From contig NC_133122.1 of NCBI RefSeq assembly GCF_033568475.1, forward strand, positions 18,036,206 to 18,100,205: a DNA stretch of 64,000 bases, given 5' to 3'. A program made the translations under genes and the position numbers. Source of the stretch: Henckelia pumila. Lineage: Eukaryota > Streptophyta > Magnoliopsida > Lamiales > Gesneriaceae. Every line of letters starts with the position of its first letter. Positions within the stretch are counted from its first letter, which is position 1. Shown here piece by piece: positions 24,801-36,289 of the stretch. Under the pieces are notes generated by a model. It was not told where the DNA came from and made no database searches. It saw only the letters and a program-made list of their open reading frames with translations.

Positions 24801-26755
24801 TCTACATGACAGGAGGAATATTAGAGGTCAAGACTTCAGTGGAATGTATTGTGCGATATTGACTGTGAAGTAAGCACTGTTACTTTGATTCCTGTAAATT
24901 TTCCACCTTATTTCTTTGGATACACTTATGTACCTTGCATATATCATATATGTTGCAGCTCAATAGTTGTATCAGCAGGGATTCTGCGAATTTTCGGACA
25001 AGATATAGCTGAACTCCCATTGGCTGCTACACGCAAGGGTAACCATGGCAGGGTAAGTTTTTTTTTACTTCTTTTCATATTACACTTCCAAAGGTTTTCA
25101 GCTTATTTATGTTCTTTTGGATTGTCTGAGTTTTGGGAGATTGCTAAAATTAGATCTTTGATTACACATGTATAGATGATGCTTTTCTTGAAGTTTCATT
25201 TACATAAATAAAAAAAAAACAATTTCTGCTGTATACCTCCAATAAAGCATTCATTACCAGGTGCCCTTTTATTTTTAATTTTTTCTGTTTGAGTTTCCCA
25301 GGTCCTAAATGTACTTCGTTTTAAGGTGAATTCCATTATTACCTGTTAACAATACAGAACAAAAGATTATGCAATATGCTCATGGTGCCATTCTGGAGTG
25401 AACTTAGAACAACCCAAGCAGCTGTTCTGTGGTACTGTAACAGCTATACTGCATCTATAGAAGCATCTTTGGTTATCACGCATAAATTTCTGGTATACAA
25501 TGAACTGACAAGTTTAGACAATGCAGCGCCGTGTGCTTAATTTAATACTTGACATGTCTTTGTAACTGGTGGAACTTGAGAAAAACATTAAAGTGGTGAT
25601 TATATAGGGTATTTGGTGTCTGGGTGATTGTTGATGGCATAGAAGTTAATTAACTGAAGGCAGATTATTAAAATGCCACTTAGAAACCTGAAAATTGAGA
25701 GCAACAACGTTTACCATTTCCATGTGGCTGGTGGTTTTGGACATGATGGTTGTGCAATTTGCCACCTCAGGATATTGTTACTTCTAGTAATTTTGAAATT
25801 TATGGTGAGGTGTGGGTGTAAGTGGCGGCTGGAACATGGGAGATTAAAAACCTGGGTATTTAGTGTAAGCATGAGTTACAGCTTTTTTTTTTTACGTGAC
25901 TGCTAAAATCTCTGATTAAGGTGACTGGACTCAGAAATTTCCAGAGAGATTAAGAACTTGCAAGAGTTAGATGTCTATTTCACTTGGAAGGTATTGGCGC
26001 TGCTACAATTTCGCTAATATTGGCGCCATCTACTGAGGATTCTTGCATCTTGGATGCGGCCTGAAATATCTTAACGTTGAGTTTGACCTTATTTCAGATT
26101 TTGAATATGGTGTTCATATAGTTCTTTTAATCTCCTGCTGTAGTTTATTTTGATTTTGTGGAGGAAGTTTTACATCCACTATCTTCGCACTTTATCGCCC
26201 ATGTTAACTCTATTGGCATTTCCCTTGATTGTCGGTGGATGCACACTGTTATTATCTAGATTCTAGTCAAATCTAGGTTTGGTGGCACGAATATGGATTA
26301 TTAATTTGTTTGTGTCAAGATATACTTCCATCTTTGTCATTATGTTGAAGTATTTATAGCACTTCTCATGAAATTCAAATCTTTCCAGGGATACTTCCAA
26401 GTCCTTTACTCATGCATCGAGAAATTACTTGCATTTCTGAATATCAGAAGCTTTGTTCTCCCAGCAACTGACGAAGCGAAATCAATATGGACAGAGAAGT
26501 TTGGGTTTAAAAAGATACCAGAAGAACAGGTACACTCTGCCTCTTTTCCTCGTCTCTTTCATAAATAGAAGTGAATGTATTACGGCCAATAATCTTTCTT
26601 GGCGTGGTCTTCTTCTACATTTACAGCTTTTGAATTACAAAAAGATCTGTTGGCAAATGGTAACTTTCAAAGGGACATCTATGTTAGAAAAACCAGTTCC
26701 AAAATCATGTATTATTGATCAAGACAAAGAAGATTCTGATGCCTCCTTTCAGTGA
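15827..26755 (+). CDS. IDM1-like PHD-finger/GNAT histone acetyltransferase-type protein, 21 exons
   Basis: Predicted 972 residues. Exons: 15827-16534, 18028-18099, 18186-18390, 18469-18565, 19110-19205, 19304-19393, 19515-19652, 19740-19829, 19936-20017, 20139-20198, 20276-20328, 20430-20596, 21203-21416, 21546-21603, 21695-21751, 21872-22117, 24632-24696, 24813-24869, 24959-25052, 26389-26529, 26627-26755. Every junction is GT..AG and keeps frame. The start [12 protein letters not shown] is the first ATG of the open frame. Order: acidic N-terminus (1-236); TDBD-type segment 240-300 ([18 protein letters not shown]); CxxC pair near 325-345; second TDBD-like part 540-585; PHD finger C4HC3 near 592-645 (CIIC, CDGC, CTYC); second PHD near 680-745 (CVIC, CDQC, CSLNC); GNAT fold 780-930 with acetyl-CoA loop RKGNHGRGYF. 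Relatives acetylate histone H3 and oppose DNA methylation; that role here is inferred. Confidence 0.9.
17557..17576 (+). repeat. (TC)n microsatellite in intron 1
   Basis: Ten TC repeats in the 1493-bp first intron (16535-18027) of the IDM1-like gene. Confidence 0.85.
23541..24338 (-). mobile_element. 5'-truncated LINE (non-LTR retrotransposon) in intron 16
   Basis: A 798-bp insertion on the minus strand within the intron 22118-24631. A 16-bp target duplication (ATTTTATCTAACTTAT) lies at 23525-23540 and 24339-24354. The element ends in a poly-A tail, seen as T10 on the plus strand from 23541. The minus-strand translation from about 24300 to 23798 has the zinc-binding reverse-transcriptase tail typical of plant L1 elements: W.W...G.FSVKS, IWKAP.P.KV..F.W, CVLC...E/Q..DH....C.F....W. 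A frame break near 23790 separates the last coding part. Only the C-terminal end of ORF2 is present, as expected from incomplete reverse transcription. Confidence 0.93.
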
Positions 26756-27060
26756 TTAACAAAGCAAAGCCGTTGAAGCCATTTTCTTTTTGGGCTCGAT
26801 GGGTTGTTGTACATCATTTTTAATTTATATCCATAGCATTAACCAAGTTACTCGAGAGTGTATCAGGAGCTGCGGATGAACTGTGGATGAGTTCTTAGGA
26901 CCTAGAAAACACCGGGAGAGGCTTTTTATGCCATGGGGGATATGGGAATTGTAAAAATGTCATTATCTGTTAATTCTTGGTGATGTAACCGTAGGTTTCT
27001 CCAATTGTTTATTCTCTTTGCTGTGATTTTTAACTGCTTGTAAATAATTCTTAGTGTTTG
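26756..27060 (+). other. Probable 3' UTR of the IDM1-like gene
   Basis: Non-coding sequence directly after the stop codon. The poly-A site cannot be fixed; AATAAT-like words occur near 27045. Confidence 0.4.
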
Positions 27061-27950
27061 TCAATTGTGCACATATGATGTATCTGAAGAATCATCTTTC
27101 GCTGTATGGGTCCTTGTACTTTTCTCCGTAATGATTTTTCGTTATTTAACCGGTATAGCTAGGTTCTGCCAACATTTTACGCGTAAATGTAGTCTTCTGC
27201 TATGTGAAATTTCGCACTCTATTACATCTGCTGGTAATTTTTCGAGCATATCAGTATGTCACAATCTAAATACGTTTTGGTACATCAATTGCATGTTGGT
27301 TCGAGTTGCATTCTCCATCTACTGTAGATTTGAACGGACTCGACTGATATGCGGGTCTAGTATATAGCTCCGGTAAGGTTTATATGGGAAAAACTAATAA
27401 AATGGTCGATATTAGGCGATGATGGCAAACATCTTGCAAATAGATTACTTGGTAGAATCAAGCATCATAATATCCATTGAATTCCTCACTTCTGAAGTCT
27501 AAAAGACCTGGTCAACTGTACGAGATCGTCATAGATATAATGCTCACTTGCTAAAATGGGTATTTTATGTTAGAACACAAAAAATTCTATTAAACGGTCT
27601 TACATTTATGATATGGATTTCCTATTCGATCTGATCAATGAAAAAATATAACTCCTTATGTTAAAAATATATATTTTTTGTGTATATGAGCCATGTTGAT
27701 CCGATTGTTTATAAATTTGTGATACTCTTTCACATAAGAGTTTGGGGTGACGTTAACTCCTAGTTGTGGTTATCTATCATGAAAATTTAAATTATGTTGT
27801 ATTATACTATCTCTATTGTCTAATTATTCAATGGTGCTAAAATTTAACCAGCAAAATAAAAGTATAAACAATGTTCCAACTGTTGAAGCAGTTAACAATG
27901 GCCAAAAAATAAAAGATATCGACCACACCTCATTTTAAGTAAATATTTTT
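27061..27950. other. Intergenic DNA, no gene seen
   Basis: The open frame at 27065-27367 shows no recognisable domain and I do not call it a gene. Confidence 0.45.
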
Positions 27951-27954
27951 AGGG

Positions 27955-28120
27955 CGAGTTTCATGTGAGACGGTCTTACGGATTTATATCCATGAGATCG
28001 GCCGATCCAACTCATATCTACAATGAAAAATAATATTTTTGGCAGAAAAAATAATATTTTTTATGAGTTATGTCAGATAGGAAACTCATCTCACAGAATC
28101 GTGTCGGAGGACTCATTTTA
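27955..28120. repeat. GTGAGACGGTCTTAC-type MITE-like repeat
   Basis: It begins near GTGAGACGGTCTTACGG and ends in CTCATCTCACAG, the pattern of a dispersed plant repeat with GTGAGACGGTCTCAC termini. The right end is diverged, so limits are approximate. Confidence 0.5.
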
Positions 28121-28157
28121 TGGTACTAGTAAAAAGAACGTGCGTCGCACGTGAGTA

Positions 28158-28247
28158 CACATAATCAATTTATAATTTGTGGGTCATATCACTCAAAGTT
28201 ATAATCATTTTTTAAGAATTTATTTCCTGAAATTAAAATCCATCTCC

Positions 28248-28299
<52 letters not shown>

Positions 28300-28980
28300 A
28301 ATATTTTAGTTTGATTAAAAATAATTTAAAATTTCCTACAAAATATAGGTGTTACCTAAATTTCATAAATTTAGTCATAATAATATGTAAGATGATGTTT
28401 CTATCCGTATATTTTTTAAAACACATTTTTTATAGTTGTAAATATGAATCAAGATTTAGAAATAGTTCTTTTCTAGAATTCAAAAATCATGTTCATTTTT
28501 TTAAGCTATTCAAAAAATTTTAACTTTAATTTTAATTTTATTATTAATTGTGTATCTCAAATTAATTTGAATGTTCAAATCATACTACGACTGATAAACA
28601 ACTTCAATATTCAAATTTTGTCCTTTTCATCGTAACCACTTGGACATCCGATCCATTCCTCTGTTTTATTATGTGTCTTCTTCTTTGAGTAAACGCAGTT
28701 AGTTTCTCGTCATCTTCTATATCAATGAATTCATATGCTGGTTGTTCCGATATTTGCTATCTTATTTTTTATTTATAAATTTTGGTGAATCTTTCTTTTT
28801 TTTTCTTCGGTGTCATTTGCTCTTTTGACGTTTTAGCTAGTTTCGAAGATTTTTTGCCATAGTATTTGCAATCCTTCCATGACAATACAGAGAGAGGCTT
28901 CTTCTTTAATTTTTACTAAGTTATTTATCCATCTTGACAAAAAATATATGCTTTTTCATGATTTGGTAGTCAAGTACTCG
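28158..28980 (+). repeat. Copy A of an approximately 820-bp direct repeat
   Basis: From ACATAATCAATTTATAATTT to TAGTCAAGTACTCG this stretch closely matches 30065-30739 plus 33389-33512. It has an expanded (AT)n run that the other copy lacks. It is AT-rich with no protein signature. Just upstream (28138-28152) is the near-perfect palindrome ACGTGCGTCGCACGT. Confidence 0.85.
28251..28297 (+). repeat. (AT)n microsatellite
   Basis: About 23 AT units inside repeat copy A. At the matching place copy B has only a short ATATA. Confidence 0.9.
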
Positions 28981-29418
28981 TTATTTTTTCTTCGTCTTGA
29001 TGATCTTATTATCATATATTTTCAATGTATTTTATATCATGTAATTTACAATCATGTATCAATTTTGAAATGAGAAAAAAAATATTTTATATAAAAGTAA
29101 ATACATACGACGATATAAATGTAAAAGTCAAATATTGGCTAGGACATAATTTTTATATAAATAAATTCAAAATACAAGGCTTACTAATTTTGAAAAGAGA
29201 AACCTTTCAAACAAAAAAAAAATTGAAAGAAGAAAAACAAAAATTTAAAACTTCTGATAACAATTTAAAAAAGATTAGAATTAAAAAATATATTTTTGAA
29301 ACCTTTATATTTTTGTATAGATACGAAGAAGAACAAAATTTTAAATAATAATTATACAAACTTAATTAATATATAATTATATCAACCTAATATTACTAAC
29401 TTTTTATTGGCTAATAGC

Positions 29419-30064
29419 ATTGTTTATTATTTTTAGAATTTAATAATTTAAAATATCATTTTATATATAATTACTAATATAATTGACCTAATATTTCATT
29501 CACACAATAAAAAAATATCATCTTCATAAATTGCATATCATGAATAAATTTCTATGAAAACAAATTAAATAAAATTGTCATGTTAAGTAACGGGGGTCTT
29601 GTCCTAAATTTTATTTTTTATTGATACTTGTTTTTACTATTAAAATATCATTTCTTCTAAACCTGTTTTATGGTTATTGTTATTATTATTTAAACATAAC
29701 ATTGTTTATAATTTTTGGAATTTAATAATTTAAAATATCATTGTATATATAATTACTAATATAATTGATCTAATATTTAATTCACACAATCAAAAAATTA
29801 TCATCATCATAAATTGCATACCATGAATAAATTTCTATGAAAACAAATTAAATAAAATCGTCATGTTAAGTAACGGTGGTCTTATTCTAAATTTTGTTTT
29901 TTTTATTGATACTTATTTTTACTATTAAAATATCATTTCTTCTAAACCCGTTTTATGGTTATTGTTATTTTTATTTAAACATAACATTGTTTATTATTTT
30001 AGAATTTAATAATTTAAAATATCATTGTATATATAATTACTAATATAATTGATCTAATATTTAA
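29419..30064 (+). repeat. Tandem repeat, units of 282-285 bp (about 2.3 copies)
   Basis: Units start with ATTGTTTAT.ATTTT at 29419, 29701 and 29986. The first two are full length and share motifs such as TCATGTTAAGTAACGG and TTATGGTTATTGTTAT. The third is cut off at about 79 bp where repeat copy B begins. AT-rich and non-coding. Confidence 0.88.
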
Positions 30065-33000
30065 ACATAATTATTTATAATTTGTGGGTCATATCACTCA
30101 GAGGTATAATCATTTTTTAGAATTTATTTTCTGAAATTAAAATCCATCTCCTTAATATATAAGATAATATTTTAGTTTGATTAAAAATGAGTTAAAATTT
30201 CCTACAAAATATAAGTGTTACCTAAATTTCATAAATTTAGTCCTAATAATACGTATGATGATGTTTTCTATTCGAATATTTTTTAAAACACAGTTTTATG
30301 GTTGTAAATATAGATTAAGATTGTGAAATAGTTCTTTTCTGGAATTCAAAAATCATATTCATTTTTTTAAGCTACTCAAAAAATTTTAACTTATAATTTT
30401 AATTTTATTATTAATTGTGTATCTCAGATTAATTTGAATGTTCACATCATACTACGAATGATAAACAATTTAAATATTCAAATTTTGTTCTTTTTCATCG
30501 TAACCACTTGGACATCCGATCCATTCCTCTGTTTTATTATGTGTCTTCTTCTTTGAGTAAACGCAAATAGTTTCTCGTCATCTTCAATATCAACGATTTC
30601 ATGTGTTGGTTGTTCCGATATTTTTTCATCTTATTTCTTATTTATAGATTTTGGTGAATCTTTCTTTTTTTTTTCTTCTTCGGTATCATTTAATCTTTTG
30701 ACGTTTTAGCTAGTTTCGAAGATTTTTTGTCATGGTATTTGTAACACCCGGTATTTTAAATACGTAAATCCGCATGCATAATTAGGATATTTAATTATTT
30801 AAATTTGTGATTTATGGGTTAAATAATTATGTGAATTATTTGTGCATGATTTAATTTAATTTTTTTAAGCATTTAACCCACAATTAGTGATTTTTATGAT
30901 TTTTAGTATTTTAATTATTTTATCGCGTAGACGGGATCGTGGACGGACGAGATGACAACTTTCTAGCCAATTAATTTCATGAGCCTTTTTAGAGCCCTAA
31001 AATATCATTTTGAGTTTTATTACCTCAAAATTTTTAGTATTTAATTTTATATAATTTTAGGAGTCCATTTTATTCAAAATAAGCCAAAATATTGACTTTT
31101 TAGTATTTTTAAAATTCCATTAAATTGATATTTCGAGATTTTAATATATCTAAGATATTTATCAGATTTCTTTTCTTAATTAGATTTTTTTTAGTTATAT
31201 ATTTTATATATTAAAATCCTTAAGTAATATATTTAATATCCTAAAAAAAAACTATTTTATTAAAAACAAAACCTAATCTACCCCAAACCCATCGACCAAA
31301 AGCCATCAGCCGCCTCACCCCACCATCTCCATCATCTTCTTCGGCCAGACATCTCCAAGGTAGTTCCATAGCCACGTTTTTGAAGGTCCAAAGCAAGTCG
31401 TCGTCGTCCCGTCGTCCCGGAATCGTCCCACGCTCGTTTTTCTCTTCGTTTCCGGTGAAAGGCATGATTCTTCTTATTTTTTTTACGTACTATATCAGTG
31501 TTTATATGTGTGTGTGTGCGTGAGCATCATATTTTTTTAAGAATTTTTCAGAAAAGAATCGAACTTGGATGGATGTATGCGCCTTGTTCATGCTTTTGTG
31601 TATCATGCTCACGTTTTGGTTGCCATGGGGGTGTTCAGCTGCTGGCCAGGGGTCTTGAGGTCATGTAAGGGTGGTCTGAACTCGAGTGGCTCGAGTGGTT
31701 CGAGCCAAACGAGCCCAGGAAGCCAACTGATGCGATGATGGTCCAAGGGGGTGCAGTTTAGGGTTCCATGGAAGAAGTCTTCGGGTTGGAGGTAGGGATC
31801 GTGGCTCGGGCTGAGCCACGGCAGGTTAGCACCGCCCAGACGTGGGCTACGTCTGGGCGGCGGCGCTCCGGCCGGAGCTGGCCGACAGCAGGCCAGCAGC
31901 AGGCCATGAAGGCCTGCTGCTCACGGCCGAGGGAAGGTCGAGTAGGGGGGGGATCGGGTTTAGGGTTTTAGGTGTGGTCCGGGTCGGGTCAGTAGGGTAG
32001 TGGGTCGGGTTAAGTTGGTCCGGGTCCGGGTTCGGTGGGCCGGGCTCGAGTCTTTTTATTTTTAAAGTATTTTATGAATTAATTGGTTTTTTGGGCCAAT
32101 TAATTAGAAATAAAATTATTTGGACTCCCAAATAATTTTATTTGGGCTTTTAAAATTTTAATTAAGTTAGTCCATTAATTTTATGGGCTTTTGATCCCAT
32201 AAAAGTTTTTGGGCTAGTCTTTGGGCTTTGGGGCCCATTGGGCCAGTTTAAGTTGTTATTGGGCCTAGAGTGTTTTGTGGGCTTTAAATTATTTTAATTG
32301 GGCTTAGAATAATTTTATTGGGCTTAAGTATGTTATTGGGCCAGATTTAAGTAATTGGGCTTGAGTGTTAGGGCCAGAAGTCCAGGATAATCCATGAGAA
32401 ATTTGCATGTGTCCTGATTATATATTTAATTATTTTTATGCATTGAAGTTATTTTAATATTTATATGTTAGTAAGAAATTAAATTAAATATATATGAAGG
32501 ACACACATTTTAATTAAGTACATGCATTCATGAAATAATTTTATGCATAATTAAATGTTTAAGGTTGAGCAATAATAAAATATTTTATGTTGGAAGTTGA
32601 AATAGTGTGACAATTTAAGGGGGATTCGTCCCCATATGTGAACTATTGAAGGGCAGTTTACTGCCAATTTAAGAGGTGATTCGTCACCGCCACGTACGTT
32701 GGTTTTCACGCTGATCAGTATTTAATGTATGATTTAAGGTTACACTGCGGATACAACCATGCGATGTTAGAAATTTAACTGCTCAACAATATGTATGTAT
32801 TATGTTATTTAAGTTAATTTAAGTTATGTTTATACCATGATATTTTTAAGCATGCTCATTCATGTATATGTTATATATATTTAATTGTTTTAAATTATTT
32901 TAAATCCTTGTTATGTTAGCATGTTGGGGCTCTAGGCTCACTACACTGGTATGGTGCAGGTGAGTTCGTAGAGGAGGATGTAGCTCCTACCGGCGGCGAG

Positions 33001-33512
33001 GACATATGAGCGGACATGCAGTGACCCCGTGACCGTGATAGATGTCTGAGTCACATGCATGTTTTGATTATGTCAGCATGTTACACATTTTATATTATTT
33101 TTCAGTGGTTGTGTGTTTTGAATATTTTATTGAATATTGTCAGTGCATGCAAATTTTAATCATTTTATTTATGCAGTACTTTTAATTAAATGTTTGACTC
33201 AGATATTTATTTTATTTAAAGAAGGAAATTCTTTTATTTAAGTTTTTATTTATGTATTTTAAATTTTTTTATTCTGTGCATGTATGTATGGGCATATATG
33301 TGCATATTTTATTTAGTAAGTATATATATAAAAAAAAATATTTCCGCATATTTATTTATTTAATAATTATAGAGTTAGGGTCGTTTCAGTATTTGCAAGC
33401 CTTCGTGACAATTTATAGGGGCGCTTTTTCTTTAATTTTCACTAAATTATTTATCAATCTTGAAAAGAAATATATGTTTTTCCATGATTAGGTAGTCAAG
33501 TACTCGATAAAG
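30065..33512 (+). repeat. Copy B of the direct repeat, split by a solo LTR
   Basis: Copy B runs 30065-30739, is interrupted by the LTR at 30740-33388, and resumes to 33512, where TAGTCAAGTACTCG ends the similarity to copy A. Comparison with the uninterrupted copy A fixes the insertion point exactly. Confidence 0.85.
30740..33388 (+). mobile_element. Large solo LTR (Ty3/Gypsy-like), 2.65 kb
   Basis: It starts TGTAACACCCGG and ends GTCGTTTCA, with GTATT on both sides (30735-30739 and 33389-33393). The empty site is represented by repeat copy A, which reads straight through. No gag or pol sequence and no second LTR was seen, so a solo LTR is the simplest reading. It has a GC-rich part (31760-32050) and a run of TTGGGC words (32040-32380). 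Short open frames such as 31768-31971 are not convincing genes. The TGTAACACCC start is typical of large plant Gypsy LTRs. Confidence 0.85.
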
Positions 33513-33515
33513 GAA

Positions 33516-34740
33516 TATAAACATGGCTTATCGTATGACTTATTAAAGGAAAAAATGTAATCACCCCAACTCTACTTAACACAAAAACATCAATTTCCAT
33601 ATGAGTCATCATCTTACTTTCTTGCCTCCTACACCATCAATGGCAAGTTTCTTTAATTCCGAATCAATGTTCTTAAACCAGTTAAATTTTAATTAGATTC
33701 AGTGCTAAAACAATCTCGTAATTCAAGGCCAAAAGAGTGGAGAGAAAACGTAACACGAAACAAATTACATGGTTCGAACTCAAGCCTAGAGGGCTACATC
33801 CATGGCCAAATATTGTCCATTGGCTATTCTATCTCTCGCTTTTTGAATATAAAAAGTAACAAGCTATATAAGCATTGATCATAATATCATGCTATCTAAT
33901 ATTCTCACCAATATGACCCTACAAGAGTTTTTATCATATTCAAGATACTATTAACTATGATTTCTGCTATTCTAACATGTGATCTAGCAGTTCTTGAAAC
34001 ATGTAGGGTCATTTCAATATTGTTTTTGGTGGGGAAAGCCGAGGTCTTTCTCGGAATTGCTTTATATTATGTATATGTAAAGAACACATCTCAAGCGCCT
34101 GATCCAGGGGAAATGGCAGTGGCATTACGATCCATCCGCATTCTACGGGTTTGAACGAAGAAACAGGCTTCTCTTTTGTGGATTTAAGCATAAATGACAG
34201 TTGAAAAGTGTGGCTGGGAGGAGCTTGAGACCACTACGCCACGGCGGTTTTTGCCGATTGGAACGACCCCTCTAGAGATCAGTCTGTGGTTGACGTAATC
34301 CTTTTTCGCTCATTTTATGCATATGTTTTCAGGCGTTGAGTGTTTTTTTACATGGACCAGTGGGTCGGGACATGATAAAACGGTATCGAAATGGTCATCG
34401 GTTGAAACATCGGGAGCCAAGTGTTGGTACACAATACATTGATGGACCAAAAACTCATTTACTTCATGTTCTTGATGATTCAAAACCATAAATTAGTTAT
34501 ATGGCTTATCAACCATGTAATATTTTATTATCTCAGTACAATATGTTGATTATGATAGATAGAACTACATTGTATATCGACATTTTTCTGATGCATCTAG
34601 CGTCACATCGAGACCGTCACTGATCTAAATGAAAATTTTCAAGATTTTACACAATTTTTTTTTTAAATTTTAAAAATGCTCTATAAGTACATTGACCAGT
34701 AGATTGTCTTTATTGGTTTCCTCCAGTTTGATACGAGACA
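33516..34740. other. Intergenic DNA, no gene seen
   Basis: It contains a segment near 33720-33830 (ACATGGTTCGAACTC) that resembles pieces of dispersed repeats. No complete tRNA fold could be drawn. Confidence 0.4.
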
Positions 34741-34751
34741 AGAACAGTCGT

Positions 34752-36272
34752 TTAAGATTGAGGTCCAATTTGGTATGATTTCTCCATAATATCCTGAATC
34801 AAACCTGATATATTATACCGAGAAGATCCATCAGCTTCCATTGTTTCCATAGCCAAACTCCTGATTTCTTCTGCCCTCTTTCTTATCTTCTCACCTTCTT
34901 CTTCTTCTTCTTCTTCTTCTTCTTCTTCTTCTCCATTCATCAACAATTTCACAGCATTCTGAACATGTTCTTTCACCACAATCACTCCAACTTTCTCTTC
35001 TTCACCCCATCTGACAGGGATTTCGACCCCGATTCGAACCCCGATTTTCAATATCTCCACAACAAGCTTCTCATTCAAGAATTGCTCAGCAAACATAGGC
35101 CATGTTATCATCGGCACCCCCGAGCATGCTCCTTCGATAGTCGAATTCCAACCGCAATGTGTCAAGAATCCTCCAACGGCAGGATGTGATAAAATAAGAA
35201 CCTGTGGAGCCCAACCCTTGATCAGAAGTCCCTTTCCTTCAATCCTCTCTTCGAATCTTTCCTCCAGCAACCATTTCTCCAGTTCTTGAAACCTGTCCCC
35301 TTTTTTGATCACCCAGATAAAGGGATGATTCGATGCTTCTAAGCCAAGCCCGAGTTCGATCAACTGCGCTGGAACCAGGCGGCATTGGCTGCCGAGACAG
35401 GCATAGAGTACTGATTTCGGATTCATGGAATCAAGCCAATTCAAACACTTCGTTTCCGAGATCGAAGCCTTGTTTCCTCTCTCAAATTTGTCCAAAACTT
35501 CCCTGTTACATGAAGATACAGGGCCAATACACCAGACTTTCTTCTTGATTGCTTTTCCATACTCTTCGATGAAGCCAGCTTCCATTCCAGGGAACGTGTT
35601 CACCACGACCCCGTAAGAACTCGATTCGGCTTCTTGCATTTGGTCCCGAATATCATCCAAATCAGGCAACGCAACAAACGCTCCTGGCAGCTGAGCTTTC
35701 TTGATTTCAACCCTGACAGGCAAACCAGGAACCAGAAACGGCTCCGAATCAGATTTGTCGGAGAGATCACGCCAGGAAATCTTCAAATTGTGCGAAATCA
35801 GCAGCGAAAAACAGCACATCCCATGAAAAACCAATCTCGGGACCTGGAATGTCTTGGCCAACTTAGATGTCCAGGAGAGACACTTGTCCGAAACGATGCA
35901 ACTCGGAGGGGGATCATTCTCCATCAAATACTTCTCCAGGGGACCCTGGAGCATATCCAGGGCGGCGTAAAATTTTCGTATCAGGTCCCTGGACGGGACG
36001 CTGTCGAGATTTTCGCAACCTGGTGGCAATCCTACTTCCCGACAGGGAAATGGGATTTCCACAAGATGGATGTTCAGCCCCGAGTTCCGAGCACGACGGA
36101 TAGTTTCCCCGAACCGCGACGCATTGTTCGGAGTCGTGACTAAGCTTATCTTAACGCCACCTTCCGCCAACAATTTGGCCATGTCTATCATTGGTATCAT
36201 GTGGCCTTGAGCTAGTAATGGGATTAGCACAAAATGAAGTTCTCGTGCCATGATTCTTGAAACAGACATCAT
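34752..36272 (-). CDS. UDP-glycosyltransferase, UGT73-like (UGT-A)
   Basis: Intronless family-1 glycosyltransferase of 506 residues. It would transfer sugar from UDP-sugar to a small acceptor (flavonoid, terpenoid or similar) in the cytosol. The N-terminal acceptor half has the catalytic His (H24, in LLAQGHMIPM) and the partner Asp (D129, in SCIVSDKCL). The PSPG donor box spans 354-397, with WAPQVLILSHPAVGGFLTHC and HCGWNS, and ends in Gln, usual for UDP-glucose users. A second ATG at 36251 (MARELHF) gives 499 residues and fits the family N-terminus better. A run of about 12 Glu (around residues 448-459), encoded by GAA/GAG repeats (34898-34933), expands the loop before the last helix. Best fit is group D (UGT73); the substrate is unknown. 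Confidence 0.93.
   Translation of the reverse strand: MMSVSRIMARELHFVLIPLLAQGHMIPMIDMAKLLAEGGVKISLVTTPNNASRFGETIRRARNSGLNIHLVEIPFPCREVGLPPGCENLDSVPSRDLIRKFYAALDMLQGPLEKYLMENDPPPSCIVSDKCLSWTSKLAKTFQVPRLVFHGMCCFSLLISHNLKISWRDLSDKSDSEPFLVPGLPVRVEIKKAQLPGAFVALPDLDDIRDQMQEAESSSYGVVVNTFPGMEAGFIEEYGKAIKKKVWCIGPVSSCNREVLDKFERGNKASISETKCLNWLDSMNPKSVLYACLGSQCRLVPAQLIELGLGLEASNHPFIWVIKKGDRFQELEKWLLEERFEERIEGKGLLIKGWAPQVLILSHPAVGGFLTHCGWNSTIEGACSGVPMITWPMFAEQFLNEKLVVEILKIGVRIGVEIPVRWGEEEKVGVIVVKEHVQNAVKLLMNGEEEEEEEEEEEEGEKIRKRAEEIRSLAMETMEADGSSRYNISGLIQDIMEKSYQIGPQS
34898..34933 (-). repeat. In-frame (GAA)n repeat coding poly-Glu in UGT-A
   Basis: Twelve TTC-type units on the plus strand read as Glu codons on the coding strand. 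Length changes here would stay in frame. The sister genes have only GEEGEERR or GEEGCERR at this place. Confidence 0.88.
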
Positions 36273-36289
36273 GATGAATGGGGGAAAAA

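Noticed and set aside
28311-29348. Several AT-rich frames of 60-107 codons
   Set aside because: Lys/Ile/Phe-rich translations of AT-rich repeat DNA, without motifs.
31768-31971. GC-rich frame within the large solo LTR
   Set aside because: No domain, and it lies inside an LTR with clear boundaries; GC content alone makes it open.
33770-33800. Possible tRNA B box (GGTTCGAACTC)
   Set aside because: No cloverleaf could be built around it; the surrounding words resemble dispersed repeats.
35634-36143. Plus-strand frame of 169 codons opposite UGT-A
   Set aside because: Antisense shadow of the UGT coding sequence.
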